The translations under genes and the position numbers were made by a program. Shown here one piece after another: positions 8,470-16,517 of a stretch of DNA of 53,564 nt; position 1 is the stretch's first letter, and each line of letters begins with the position of its first letter. Origin of the DNA: Natronococcus amylolyticus DSM 10524 (GTDB lineage Archaea; Halobacteriota; Halobacteria; Halobacteriales; Natrialbaceae); NCBI RefSeq assembly GCF_000337675.1, contig NZ_AOIB01000036.1:181393-234956 (forward strand), given 5' to 3'. A model generated the notes under the pieces. It searched no databases. It was not told where the DNA came from and saw only the letters and a list, made by a program, of their open reading frames with translations.

Positions 8470-9647
8470 CCGACACAGAAACCAATCCCGAGATCGACGC
8501 CGAAACGAGTATCGAGCGCGTAACCGACGAGCCGAGCGACGACGGGATCCCGATCGCCGATCCCGAACTCGGTCCGGACGCGATCGACCGCGTTCGGGAG
8601 GTCCTCGAGAGCGGCGCGCTCGCAGACGGTCCCGAGGTTCGGGCCTTCGAGCGCGAGTTCGCCGCCTTCTGCGGGGCCGACCGGGCCGTCGCGACCTCGA
8701 ACGGGACGACGGCGCTGGTGACCGCCCTCGAGGCCCTGGGGCTCGAGGACGGCGATGCCGTCGTCACCTCCCCGTTTTCCTTCGTTGCGAGCGCGAACGC
8801 GATCCGGCTCGCGGGCGGGACGCCGGTGTTCGCCGACATCGACCCCGAGACGTACGCGCTGGATCCGGAGGCCGTCGAACGAGTCCTGCGAGACAGGGAG
8901 GACGTCGTCGGCCTGCTGCCGGTTCATCTCTACGGACTGCCGGCGCCGATGCCCGCCCTTGTAGACCTCGCCGAGGATCACGACCTGTTCGTCCTCGAGG
9001 ACGCCTGCCAGGCTCACGGCGCGAAATGTGGGGGGGACCGGGTCGGCACGCTGGGCGACGCCGCCTGCTTCTCGTTTTACCCGACCAAGAACATGACGAC
9101 GGCCGAGGGCGGGATGGTCACGACCGACCGCGAGGCCGTCGCCGAGCGAGCGGCGCGGTACGTCAACCACGGCCGGGGCGAGACCGGTACCGGCGGCTAC
9201 GATCACCTCGAGCTCGGCCACAACTTCCGGCTGACGGGCGTCGCGGCCGCGATCGGTCGCGTCCAGCTCGAGCGACTGCCGTCGTTCAATCGGGCTCGCC
9301 GGGAGCACGCCGCCGCCTACGACGAGGCGTTCATCGAGCTCCCGCTCGAGACGCCGACCGAGCCGCCGCGGTATCGGCACGTCTACCACCAGTACACGGT
9401 CCGGACGACCGACCGGGACGCGCTCGCCGAATCGCTCGCGGACCGGAGCATCGACACCGGAATCTACTACGACCGACCGATCCACCGCCAGCCCGCCTAC
9501 GGGTCGGTCAGCACGGCCGCGGCGACGTTCCCCGAGGCCGAACGGGCCGCCGACGAGGTGCTCTCCCTGCCTGTTCACCCGTCGCTTTCGGCCGACGACC
9601 GCCGAACTGTCGTCGAGGCAGTGTGGGACCACTACGATACCCAATGA
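8466..9647 (+). CDS. DegT/DnrJ/EryC1 sugar aminotransferase (WbpE-like)
   Basis: 393 residues, the usual size for this PLP family. After an acidic leader of about 20 residues the fold begins IPIADPELGPDAIDRVREVL. VATSNGTTALVTALEALGL binds the cofactor phosphate. FVLEDACQAHGAK contains the ring-stacking Asp. FSFYPTKNMTTAEGGM carries the Schiff-base lysine (about Lys208). Such enzymes transaminate keto-sugar nucleotides. In this operon it would aminate UDP-3-keto-GlcNAcA at C3, using the product of the neighbouring oxidoreductase (inference). It overlaps both neighbours by ATGA. Confidence 0.9.
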   Translation: MTDTETNPEIDAETSIERVTDEPSDDGIPIADPELGPDAIDRVREVLESGALADGPEVRAFEREFAAFCGADRAVATSNGTTALVTALEALGLEDGDAVVTSPFSFVASANAIRLAGGTPVFADIDPETYALDPEAVERVLRDREDVVGLLPVHLYGLPAPMPALVDLAEDHDLFVLEDACQAHGAKCGGDRVGTLGDAACFSFYPTKNMTTAEGGMVTTDREAVAERAARYVNHGRGETGTGGYDHLELGHNFRLTGVAAAIGRVQLERLPSFNRARREHAAAYDEAFIELPLETPTEPPRYRHVYHQYTVRTTDRDALAESLADRSIDTGIYYDRPIHRQPAYGSVSTAAATFPEAERAADEVLSLPVHPSLSADDRRTVVEAVWDHYDTQ

Positions 9648-10624
9648 CCGACCAATCTACCGTCAGAGCCGGCGTCGTCGGCGCCGGCTCGATGGGGCAG
9701 AATCACGCGCGGGTGTACAGCGAGCTCCGAACCGTCGACCTCGTCGGCGTCGCCGACCGCGACCGCGAGGTCGCCCGGCGGGTCGCCGCCGAGCACGGAA
9801 CCGACGTCGTCGCCCTCGAGGCGCTGCTCGAACGGGTCGACGTCGTCACCGTCGCCGTGCCGACGCACGCACACGCCGAGGTCGTCTCGCGGTGTCTCGA
9901 GGCCGGCGTCGACGTGCTGGTCGAGAAACCGATCGCGGGTTCGGTCGCGGAGGGCCGCGCCCTCGCCGAACAGGCACGGAACGCCGGGCGAGTCCTGCAG
10001 GTCGGCCACATCGAACGGTTCAACCCCGCGGTGGGGATGCTCGAGGACCTGATCGAGGACCTCGACGTCATCGGGATCGAGGCCGAACGGCTCGGCCCGC
10101 CGATCAACCGCGACGCGCCCGGCGACGTCGTCTTCGATCTGATGATCCACGACGTCGACGTCGTGGGCGCCCTCCTCGGCCGGACGCCCACGTCGATCTC
10201 GGCGATCGGGGCGGCCGACGGACGGTACGCGACGGCGACGATGGAGTACGGCGATATCGTCGCGACGCTGACCGCGAGCCGGGTAACCCAGAAGAAGGTT
10301 CGGAAACTCACCGTCACCGCCCGCGAGTGTCTCGTCGAGGTCGACTACCTCGAGCAGTCGGTGCTGATCCACCGGGATTCCTACCCCGAGTACCTGACCG
10401 ACGACGGCCAGAACCGCTACCGCCACGAGAGTGTGGTCGAACGCCCGCGGATCGCGACGAGCGAACCGCTGCGGTGCGAGCTCGAGTCGTTCGTCGAGGC
10501 CGTCCGTACCGGATCCGAGCCCGAAGTGACCGCCGAGGACGGGATCGCGGCCCTCGAGACGGTCCAGGCGATCGATTCGCGGCTCGGAAACAGGAGACGC
10601 GAACCGGAGGTGAACGCCCGATGA
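9644..10624 (+). CDS. Gfo/Idh/MocA oxidoreductase (UDP-GlcNAc(A) 3-dehydrogenase-like)
   Basis: 326 residues. The Rossmann motif GVVGAGSMGQNHARVY is N-terminal, VEKPIAGSVAEG is the EKP motif, and HIERFNPAV and DLMIHDVDVV hold the catalytic region (the His of MIHD). The HIERFNPA form is typical of UDP-N-acetylglucosamine 3-dehydrogenases from archaeal glycan loci, from knowledge of the methanogen enzymes. It would oxidise C3 before transamination. Start and stop overlap the neighbouring genes by ATGA, consistent with translational coupling. Whether the substrate is UDP-GlcNAc or its uronic acid cannot be read from sequence. Confidence 0.85.
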   Translation: MTDQSTVRAGVVGAGSMGQNHARVYSELRTVDLVGVADRDREVARRVAAEHGTDVVALEALLERVDVVTVAVPTHAHAEVVSRCLEAGVDVLVEKPIAGSVAEGRALAEQARNAGRVLQVGHIERFNPAVGMLEDLIEDLDVIGIEAERLGPPINRDAPGDVVFDLMIHDVDVVGALLGRTPTSISAIGAADGRYATATMEYGDIVATLTASRVTQKKVRKLTVTARECLVEVDYLEQSVLIHRDSYPEYLTDDGQNRYRHESVVERPRIATSEPLRCELESFVEAVRTGSEPEVTAEDGIAALETVQAIDSRLGNRRREPEVNAR

Positions 10625-12072
10625 GCGCACTCGGTCCCTCGATTTACGGCTCGGAGCTCCCGGAGCGCGAGCTTCGCGAGCGGCTGATCGGCGGCGAGAT
10701 CCCCGTCGCCGTCTACGGACTCGGCAAGATGGGGCTCCCCCTCGCGGGCGTCTACGCCGAGACGACGGGCAACGTCACCGGGGTCGACGTCGACCCGACC
10801 GTCGTCGAGACGCTCGCCGACGGCGAGAGCCACGTCGTCGGCGAACCGGGACTCGACGACCTCGTCGCCGAGCAGGTCGAGCGGGGCCGGCTCACGGCGA
10901 CGACCGACGGCGCCGCGGCAGCTGCGGACGCCGGGATCCACGTGATCATCGTCCCGACACTGCTCGCCGAGGACGACTCGCCCGACCTGGCGACCGTCGA
11001 GTCGGTGCTCGAGGATATCGCGGCCGGGCTCGAGCCAGGTGACCTGGTCGTCGCCGAGTCGACGCTGCCGCCCGGCTCCTGCCGGGACGTCCTGCTTCCG
11101 CATCTGATCCAGGAGAGCGGCCTCGAGCGCGGCGAGCTCGGGCTCGCGTTCTGCCCCGAGCGGACGGCCTCGGGATCGGCCCTGCGGGACATCCGGGGAC
11201 GGTACCCGAAGGTCGTCGGCGGCGTCGACGCGGCGAGCACCCGCGCGGCCGAGCTGATCTACGGCGAACTCACGAGCAACGAGGTCCACGCGGTGTCCGA
11301 CGCGACGACCGCGGAGGCCGTGAAGGTGTTCGAGGGCGTCTACCGCGACGTCAACATCGCGCTCGCGAACGAGCTGGGTCGGCTCGCGGACGAGCTCGGC
11401 ATTTCAGTGCGGGAGGCGATCGACACCGCGAACGGGCTGTCGGTCTGTCAGCTCCACGAGCCCGGGCCCGGCGTCGGGGGCCACTGCATTCCGTACTATC
11501 CGCACTTCCTGCTCTCGCGGTTCGAGGAGCCGATGCCGGTGATGCGAACCGCCCGCGAGCTCAACGACGCGATGCCGTCGGTGATGGTCGATCGCCTCGC
11601 CGACCGGCTCGCGGCGACCGGCGCCGACACCGATCTCGCGGATGCCTCGGTGCTCGTCCTCGGGATCACCTACCGGGCTGGCGTCGAGGAGACCCGCGCC
11701 TCGCCCGCGCTGGGCGTCGTCGACGCGCTCCGCGAGATGGGGGCCGACGTCGCCGGTATCGATCCGCTGGTCGACCCCGCCGAGTACGGCGCCCGTCCGG
11801 TCGCCCTCGAGGACCTGCCCGACGAACCGTTCGACGGCGCGATCCTCGTCACGGCCCACGAAGAGTTCGAGGCAATTCCCTGGTCCGACCTCGAGCCGAT
11901 GGTCGTCGTCGACGGCCGGGACGCCCTCGACCTCTCGGGAACGGCCCACAGCCACTACACGTTCGCGGGCTCCCACGACGGGTCGGCCCCGTTCGGAGGC
12001 GGCGACGGCTCGGACGACGGTCGATCGGCACCGCTCGAGCCGCGACGAACGGACGGTGGGACCGATGTATAA
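10621..12072 (+). CDS. UDP-sugar 6-dehydrogenase (WbpA/UDP-GlcNAc dehydrogenase type)
   Basis: 483 residues. The NAD site YGLGKMGLPLAG is at about residues 32-43. The central domain contains EGVYRDVNIALANEL, and the catalytic cysteine lies in GPGVGGHCIPYYP (about Cys289). A C-terminal UDP-binding domain includes GITYRAGVEETRASPALGVV. The family performs two-step oxidation of a C6 hydroxyl to a carboxylate. With the three preceding genes it would supply a uronic acid, most simply UDP-GlcNAc to UDP-GlcNAcA. An acidic Gly/Asp-rich tail of about 40 residues follows the last domain. It overlaps the GT2 gene by 8 nt. Confidence 0.9.
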   Translation: MSALGPSIYGSELPERELRERLIGGEIPVAVYGLGKMGLPLAGVYAETTGNVTGVDVDPTVVETLADGESHVVGEPGLDDLVAEQVERGRLTATTDGAAAAADAGIHVIIVPTLLAEDDSPDLATVESVLEDIAAGLEPGDLVVAESTLPPGSCRDVLLPHLIQESGLERGELGLAFCPERTASGSALRDIRGRYPKVVGGVDAASTRAAELIYGELTSNEVHAVSDATTAEAVKVFEGVYRDVNIALANELGRLADELGISVREAIDTANGLSVCQLHEPGPGVGGHCIPYYPHFLLSRFEEPMPVMRTARELNDAMPSVMVDRLADRLAATGADTDLADASVLVLGITYRAGVEETRASPALGVVDALREMGADVAGIDPLVDPAEYGARPVALEDLPDEPFDGAILVTAHEEFEAIPWSDLEPMVVVDGRDALDLSGTAHSHYTFAGSHDGSAPFGGGDGSDDGRSAPLEPRRTDGGTDV

Positions 12073-13141
12073 GGGACGCTCGATCGGCGTCGTCGTCACC
12101 GCCTACGACGAGGCGGCGTTCGTCGGTCGTGTCATCGAGACGATCCCCGACTACGTCGATCGGATCTACGCCGTCGACGACGCCTCGCCGGACGACTCCT
12201 GGACCGTCATCCGACGGGTCGCCGAACGGATCAACGAGTCGACCGAGCCGGCGCGGGTGATCGCCGACGGCGGCGACAGCCGACGAGTGGTTCCGATCCG
12301 CCACGAGGAAAACAGGGGGTACGGCGGCGCGGTCAAGACCGGCTACGAGCGGGCCGCGGCCGACGGGATCGACGTCGTCGCCGTGATGAACGGCGACGCC
12401 CAGATGGACCCCGCGATCCTCGATCGGATCCTCGACCCCGTCGTCGACGGCGAGGCCGACTACGCGAAGGGAAATCGACTGTTGACTCCCGACGATCGCG
12501 CCTCGATGTCGACGTTCCGATTTATCGGCAACGCCACCCTCACCGGGCTCTCAAAGTTCGCCACCGGCTACTGGACGCTGTCGGACCCCCAGAACGGATA
12601 CACCGCCATCTCCAGGGAGGCCATCGAGACGCTCGAGTTCGAGTCGATCACCGACGAGTACGGCTTCCTCAATCACCTCCTGACCCACCTCAACGTCGCG
12701 GAGTTCCGCGTCGCGGACGTGCCGATGACGGCCGTCTACGGCGACGAGGAGTCGAGCATCGGCTACTCGTCGTTCGTCCAGTTCGTCTCTTTGCTGTTGC
12801 TGCGGAGCTTCCTGTGGCGACTCAAGACCCGCTACGTCGTCCGCAGTTTCCATCCCGCAGTCGTCTTCTACGGTGCCGGCGCGACCGGGCTGGCTGGTGG
12901 GCTCGCCGGACTGGTCGGCTCGCTCGCTCGAGCGGTCCGCGGCGCCGAGAGCTTCACGGGCGCGATCGCCTCCTTCGTCGCCGGACTGGTCGGCACGGTG
13001 GCCCTCGGAATCGCCATCTGGCTCGACCGCGAGGAGAACGCCCCCCTCGAGGTGAGCCCGTACGATCGATCAGACGAGGACGTCGCCGATGGAGGGTCGT
13101 CGGATCGGCTCGAGGAGGCGGCGCCCCGTTCGATCGAGTAG
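12065..13141 (+). CDS. Family 2 glycosyltransferase with C-terminal membrane helices
   Basis: 358 residues. The GT-A domain (about 5-235) has VVVTAYDEAAFVGRVIETIP, the nucleotide-binding VDDASPDDS, NRGYGGAVKTGY and the metal-binding GDAQMDP (DxQ variant of DXD). YWTLSDPQNGYTAISR closes the active site. Two or three helices follow, the clearest at about 270-300 and 305-325, then a charged tail. This resembles polyprenyl-phosphate glycosyltransferases (DPM1-like), which load a sugar on dolichol phosphate. As last gene of the operon it is the likely user of the sugar nucleotide made upstream (inference). Confidence 0.87.
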   Translation: MYKGRSIGVVVTAYDEAAFVGRVIETIPDYVDRIYAVDDASPDDSWTVIRRVAERINESTEPARVIADGGDSRRVVPIRHEENRGYGGAVKTGYERAAADGIDVVAVMNGDAQMDPAILDRILDPVVDGEADYAKGNRLLTPDDRASMSTFRFIGNATLTGLSKFATGYWTLSDPQNGYTAISREAIETLEFESITDEYGFLNHLLTHLNVAEFRVADVPMTAVYGDEESSIGYSSFVQFVSLLLLRSFLWRLKTRYVVRSFHPAVVFYGAGATGLAGGLAGLVGSLARAVRGAESFTGAIASFVAGLVGTVALGIAIWLDREENAPLEVSPYDRSDEDVADGGSSDRLEEAAPRSIE

Positions 13142-13463
13142 CGGGGGCCCGACGGGACGGCGCTCCGCCCTCTTAGTCTCCAATCCGAACCGAGCGGTCA
13201 CTGGCTCGAGGAGCCGATAAGTCACGTGGAGCGGTCAGTGACGTCGAAAATTCGGCTGTGAAAGACTGGGCGACGATTCGATGGGTTGACACGCCGAAGC
13301 TAAACTAACGTACTCCTCATATGTTCAATGAACGAGTCGGTCTGTCGGGCGATGACCAATACACCCAACTCTGACTTCTTCCCACGACTGAAGTCGTGAC
13401 CTTTCTCCTTGAACCACTGTAATCCGCTGAACCCATTCCAACCTGGCTTCGGAGAAACGACCC
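13142..13463. other. Intergenic region carrying an IS200/IS605-like end
   Basis: 322 nt between the GT2 operon and the convergent demethylase gene. Composition shifts to AT-richer DNA from about 13250. It contains the hairpin at 13383-13398, annotated separately. No intact ORF is seen. Confidence 0.45.
13383..13398 (+). mobile_element. Hairpin resembling an IS200/IS605-family end (remnant)
   Basis: CACGACTGAAGTCGTG forms a 6-7 bp stem with a tiny loop and is followed by ACCTTTCTCCTTGAACC. From memory, hairpins of this sequence followed by CTTTCTCC mark ends of haloarchaeal IS200/IS605 (TnpB-type) elements. No tnpA or tnpB frame is present nearby, so this would be a solo end or the scar of a lost element. 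It lies 65 nt from the stop of a gene with foreign-looking composition. Confidence 0.45.
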
Positions 13464-14828
13464 TCAATCGTCTATATCGTCCCTGGCGTGAATTTTGGCC
13501 TGTTCACGGGCGCTGGGGTTGACTGACTCTTTGAACGGAACTTTCGCCAGTGTCGCATACACGGGTTCGCCAGACACCTCAGCGTACTCGTCCGGGAGGT
13601 GGACTGCAAACTCCACATCGAGGCCCGCGTCATATATCGAGTCGTCGAGCGGAACGTCGGTCGCAGCCTGCAGTTTTGCCGCTGGAACGAATCCGAGGCC
13701 GATATTGGTCTCGAGGTCCGGATTCCACCCCGCCGACGTCAGGTAGCCACATTCATCGTCCGTCTCCGGGTCCGAGATGAGCCAGTAGTCGGAGGGCCAT
13801 TCCAAAATCGGGTCGCCTGCCATTTTCAGACCGACCAGTTTGTGAGTGAACGGAAACGCACCGTTTTCGATGGCCTCTTTCTGACGTTCCAGCTCGGCTT
13901 TGCCGACGTAGTCCGCGTCCTTGTCGTCGGGAACCTGATAGCCGAGGTTAACCTGGAACGGCGACGTCTCGTAGTCCATGTCCTGCCCCAACGACAGGAT
14001 TCCGGCAGCGATACGTCGACGACCGTTTACTGGCGTCGCGGCACCGCCGTGGTCTTTGACCGTTTCGAGTACTGGATTCCACACTGCCTCGGCGTTCTTC
14101 GTCGCTTCACGGACGTATATTTCGAACCCTGCCTCTCCGGAGAAGCCCGTCTGACTCACCAGCACCGGGACGTCGTTGATAGTCGCTTCCAGCAGTCCGT
14201 AGTACGGAACGTCTTCGACCGCATCACCGATGAGCGACTCCATCACGTCGGGCGATTTCGGCCCCTGAATCTGCATCGGCGAGACGTCGATCTCGTCGAT
14301 CTCGACCTCGAAGTCATTGCCGACTGTGACCCCTTGCAACCACTGCATCAGGTCGGAGTCAGCGATGGAGAACCAGAACTCGTCGTCGTCAGGCCGCAAC
14401 AGGACGAAGTCATTGAGGATACCGCCGTCCTGGTTGCAGCAGATGGCGTACTTGCCACGCATCGTCTCGATGTCGGTCGCGTCTCGCGTAATGACGAAGT
14501 TGACGAACGCCTCAGCATCGGGTCCCACGACACGAATCTGGCGCTCGACCGCGACGTCCCATAGCGCTACGTGGTTGACCAGCAACTCGTACTCGGCTTC
14601 CGCACCTCCGTCTTCGGGGTCGATGTACGCGCGGGGGTGGTACATGTGATTGTAAACCGTCGCCTGATGACACCCCTCCTCGACGGAAAGGTGCCAGAAC
14701 GGTGACTTCCGAACCCGGGTAGAGGTCACGAGGTCAACGTCTGCGTTACCTGTTTGACGAAGATTTCTGGGAACAGTACGATCCGATTGGTCGACATTGG
14801 GGTGGTTCGGGTGGTGGTTTCTCGACAT
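13464..14828 (-). CDS. GcvT-family demethylase, DMSP demethylase (DmdA)-like
   Basis: 454 residues of aminomethyltransferase (GcvT) fold, which transfers a methyl or methylene group to tetrahydrofolate. Motifs resemble DmdA: ATVYNHMYHP, ALWDVAVERQIRVVGPDA, KYAICCNQDGGILNDFVLLRP, ADSDLMQWLQG, the folate-site DVSPMQIQGPKS and TGFSGEAGFEIYV, and DYVGKAELE. The order and the VERQ and YNHM features favour DmdA (DMSP to methylmercaptopropionate) over glycine-cleavage T protein, and no gcvH/gcvP lie nearby. A sarcosine or dimethylglycine demethylase remains possible. Third positions are visibly AT-richer than in neighbours and the gene interrupts a glycan locus, suggesting transfer. The start at 14828 is uncertain; 14852 is an alternative. 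Confidence 0.75.
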   Translation of the reverse strand: MSRNHHPNHPNVDQSDRTVPRNLRQTGNADVDLVTSTRVRKSPFWHLSVEEGCHQATVYNHMYHPRAYIDPEDGGAEAEYELLVNHVALWDVAVERQIRVVGPDAEAFVNFVITRDATDIETMRGKYAICCNQDGGILNDFVLLRPDDDEFWFSIADSDLMQWLQGVTVGNDFEVEIDEIDVSPMQIQGPKSPDVMESLIGDAVEDVPYYGLLEATINDVPVLVSQTGFSGEAGFEIYVREATKNAEAVWNPVLETVKDHGGAATPVNGRRRIAAGILSLGQDMDYETSPFQVNLGYQVPDDKDADYVGKAELERQKEAIENGAFPFTHKLVGLKMAGDPILEWPSDYWLISDPETDDECGYLTSAGWNPDLETNIGLGFVPAAKLQAATDVPLDDSIYDAGLDVEFAVHLPDEYAEVSGEPVYATLAKVPFKESVNPSAREQAKIHARDDIDD

Positions 14829-15185
14829 TGGTAATCTATTTCGGTGATTCAACGGAATGGTTGCGCCCAGAGACGCCCGATGCGACTGGTATCGAACGGC
14901 GGGGTAACTCCCGTCGGGAGGTAGAATTTTGGTTCAGCGTCGATGCCTCGGTCACTGTCATGGTGTTTGTGTCATGCATGTGAACACTCGGCCACCGTCA
15001 TGGTGCATCGTACCATGGAAGTGAATGACGTCCTGTAACCGCATTGCCCTCTCTCTTAATCGAATAATGCATTTATATCGGGTCTAGAACATTTCACGCA
15101 TTCGTGATCACTTTCGCAGGTTCTCGGTGGAAGCAGTGAGGACGACGGTTCGAACCGTGCGAACTGGAACAGCGGTTCGACGAGG
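14829..15185. other. AT-richer intergenic region upstream of the demethylase
   Basis: 357 nt holding the presumed promoter region of the demethylase (transcribed leftward), the imperfect direct repeats at 14952-15025, and a short dyad TCACGCATTCGTGA near 15096. The latter may terminate the DUF354 gene or act as an operator. Confidence 0.45.
14952..15025. repeat. Two imperfect direct repeats (about 34 nt, 40-nt period)
   Basis: Copies start at 14952 and 14992. Shared blocks are GTCATGGTG (14957-14965 and 14997-15005), a middle CATG block, and GTGAA near the end. Within the second copy, CACC-GTCAT-GGTG is a dyad. They lie about 125-200 nt upstream of the demethylase start, where tandem operators could act. 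No protein is known to bind this sequence. Confidence 0.5.
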
Positions 15186-16286
15186 CTACAGCGACTGCGA
15201 TCGAGGCCGAATCGCCCGCTTGGCCGGCGGGCTGAGCCCCTCGAGCGAGCCCCGGGCGGTCGCGACGTCGACCAGCAGGTCGGTCAGGTTCACCAGTTCG
15301 CCGACGTAGGCCTGCCGACGTCGCTGCCAGCTGGCGTCGGCCTCGTCGTCGGCGAGGATCTCGAGCGAGCGCTCGCACAGCGGGCCGTAGGAGTCGAACT
15401 GCTCGGCGAGGCCGGCGCGCTCGAGTTCCTCGAACTCGCCGTACTCGTGCTCGTCGGTGCCCTGGTAGCGAAACGCGGGGGTACCGAGCAGGGCGGCCTC
15501 GGTGGCCATCGTCCCCGTGTCGGCGACCAGCAGCGAGGCCTCGGCCATCGCATCGTGGATCAGCGCGGGGTGGAGGTCGTACGGCCGAGCGGGGGTGTCC
15601 CGAAGCTCCATCCGGCCGCCCTCGTCGGAGACGAACACCGTCGCGTCCTCGCTCAGGCGGTCGATCAGATCCCGTCGCTGTTCGGGTGTAAACCCCTCGA
15701 GGTCGGTGTCGTGGAGCGCGTCGAGTGCGTTGAACCGGAGGAGGACGTAGGGCTCGTCGTCGGCGACGCCGAGATACTCGCGAATCCGCGCGTCGGGTTC
15801 GAAGACGTCGGGGTGGAGATAGGCGCACTCCTTGAACCCCTCGAACGTGTAGTGGTCGTCGCCCAGATCCCGGCGCGTGACCGCCGGCGAGAGGATGCAG
15901 TCGGCGAACGGTCGGGAGACGGTGTAGTTGAAGTCGCCCGGCTCGTCGTCGAGGACGAGCACCGTCGGCGTTTGCGTGACTGTCCCCGCAAGGGCCGCGT
16001 AGGGTCCGCGGCCGAAGACGACGTCGGGGCGAAAGCGCAGCGACTCGCGGACGATCGTTCCGAGCTGACCGCCCAGCTCGCGGGCGAACCGCAGTCGGGA
16101 GTAGGCGTCGGTGCCGTGGCCGCCGTACACCCGGTACGGCATCCCGAAAAAGTCGAGCAGGTCGGTCGTACAGGCGTACTCGCGGGTCAACACGAGAACG
16201 TTGTGGCCGGCTCGCTCGAGCCTGTCGACGGCGTGGCGGTACAGGTGGACGTGGGCGGGCGTATTCGCGAAGACCAGAATCCGCAT
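15186..16286 (-). CDS. DUF354 protein (GT-B-like)
   Basis: 366 residues beginning MRILVFANTPAHVHLYRHAVDRL, the DUF354 N-terminal strand-loop. The C-terminal Rossmann-like half contains SDEGGRMELRD, then LVADTGTMATEAALLGTPAFRY, which resembles the nucleotide-sugar site of GT-B enzymes such as UDP-GlcNAc 2-epimerase. DUF354 proteins occur in archaeal polysaccharide loci and are suspected glycosyltransferases or epimerases. The start at 16286 is set by the conserved N-terminus and by ATTACAAAG, a one-mismatch copy of the shared element, 33 nt upstream. It diverges from the GT4 gene. Confidence 0.85.
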   Translation of the reverse strand: MRILVFANTPAHVHLYRHAVDRLERAGHNVLVLTREYACTTDLLDFFGMPYRVYGGHGTDAYSRLRFARELGGQLGTIVRESLRFRPDVVFGRGPYAALAGTVTQTPTVLVLDDEPGDFNYTVSRPFADCILSPAVTRRDLGDDHYTFEGFKECAYLHPDVFEPDARIREYLGVADDEPYVLLRFNALDALHDTDLEGFTPEQRRDLIDRLSEDATVFVSDEGGRMELRDTPARPYDLHPALIHDAMAEASLLVADTGTMATEAALLGTPAFRYQGTDEHEYGEFEELERAGLAEQFDSYGPLCERSLEILADDEADASWQRRRQAYVGELVNLTDLLVDVATARGSLEGLSPPAKRAIRPRSQSL

Positions 16287-16312
16287 CGCCTCCCCGTACC
16301 CGTCGCCGACCC

Positions 16313-16320
16313 TTTGTAAT
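16313..16320 (-). promoter_or_regulatory. Variant element ATTACAAA before the DUF354 gene
   Basis: The minus strand reads ATTACAAAGG, one mismatch from ATAACAAAG. The core begins 33 nt before the ATG at 16286, the same spacing as the exact copies. Confidence 0.5.
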
Positions 16321-16483
16321 CGGCGGGCTACCCACGCTCGGCCGGCCGTTCGCCGACTCGAGCCGGACACGCGCCTCCAGATCCGAGCGACGGACGGTCT
16401 CCGATCGCGTGCTCGAGCGTCGAGCCCGTTCCGTCGGGCGTATGCTCCCCGTAACAGCCGCCGCCGACCGAGTTTCTCCGTCC

Positions 16484-16491
16484 ATAACAAA
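16484..16491 (+). promoter_or_regulatory. ATAACAAA element before the GT4 gene
   Basis: ATAACAAACC. The TAACAAA core starts 33 nt before the ATG at 16518, the position of a TATA box in a leaderless promoter. Confidence 0.6.
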
Positions 16492-16517
16492 CCGTCGCGG
16501 GGCGGTCGCCTCGGTCG

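Noticed and set aside
15094-16485. Long overlapping frames opposite or across real genes (for example at the DUF354 gene)
   Set aside because: They are Arg/Pro-rich shadow frames caused by high GC content and have no domain features.
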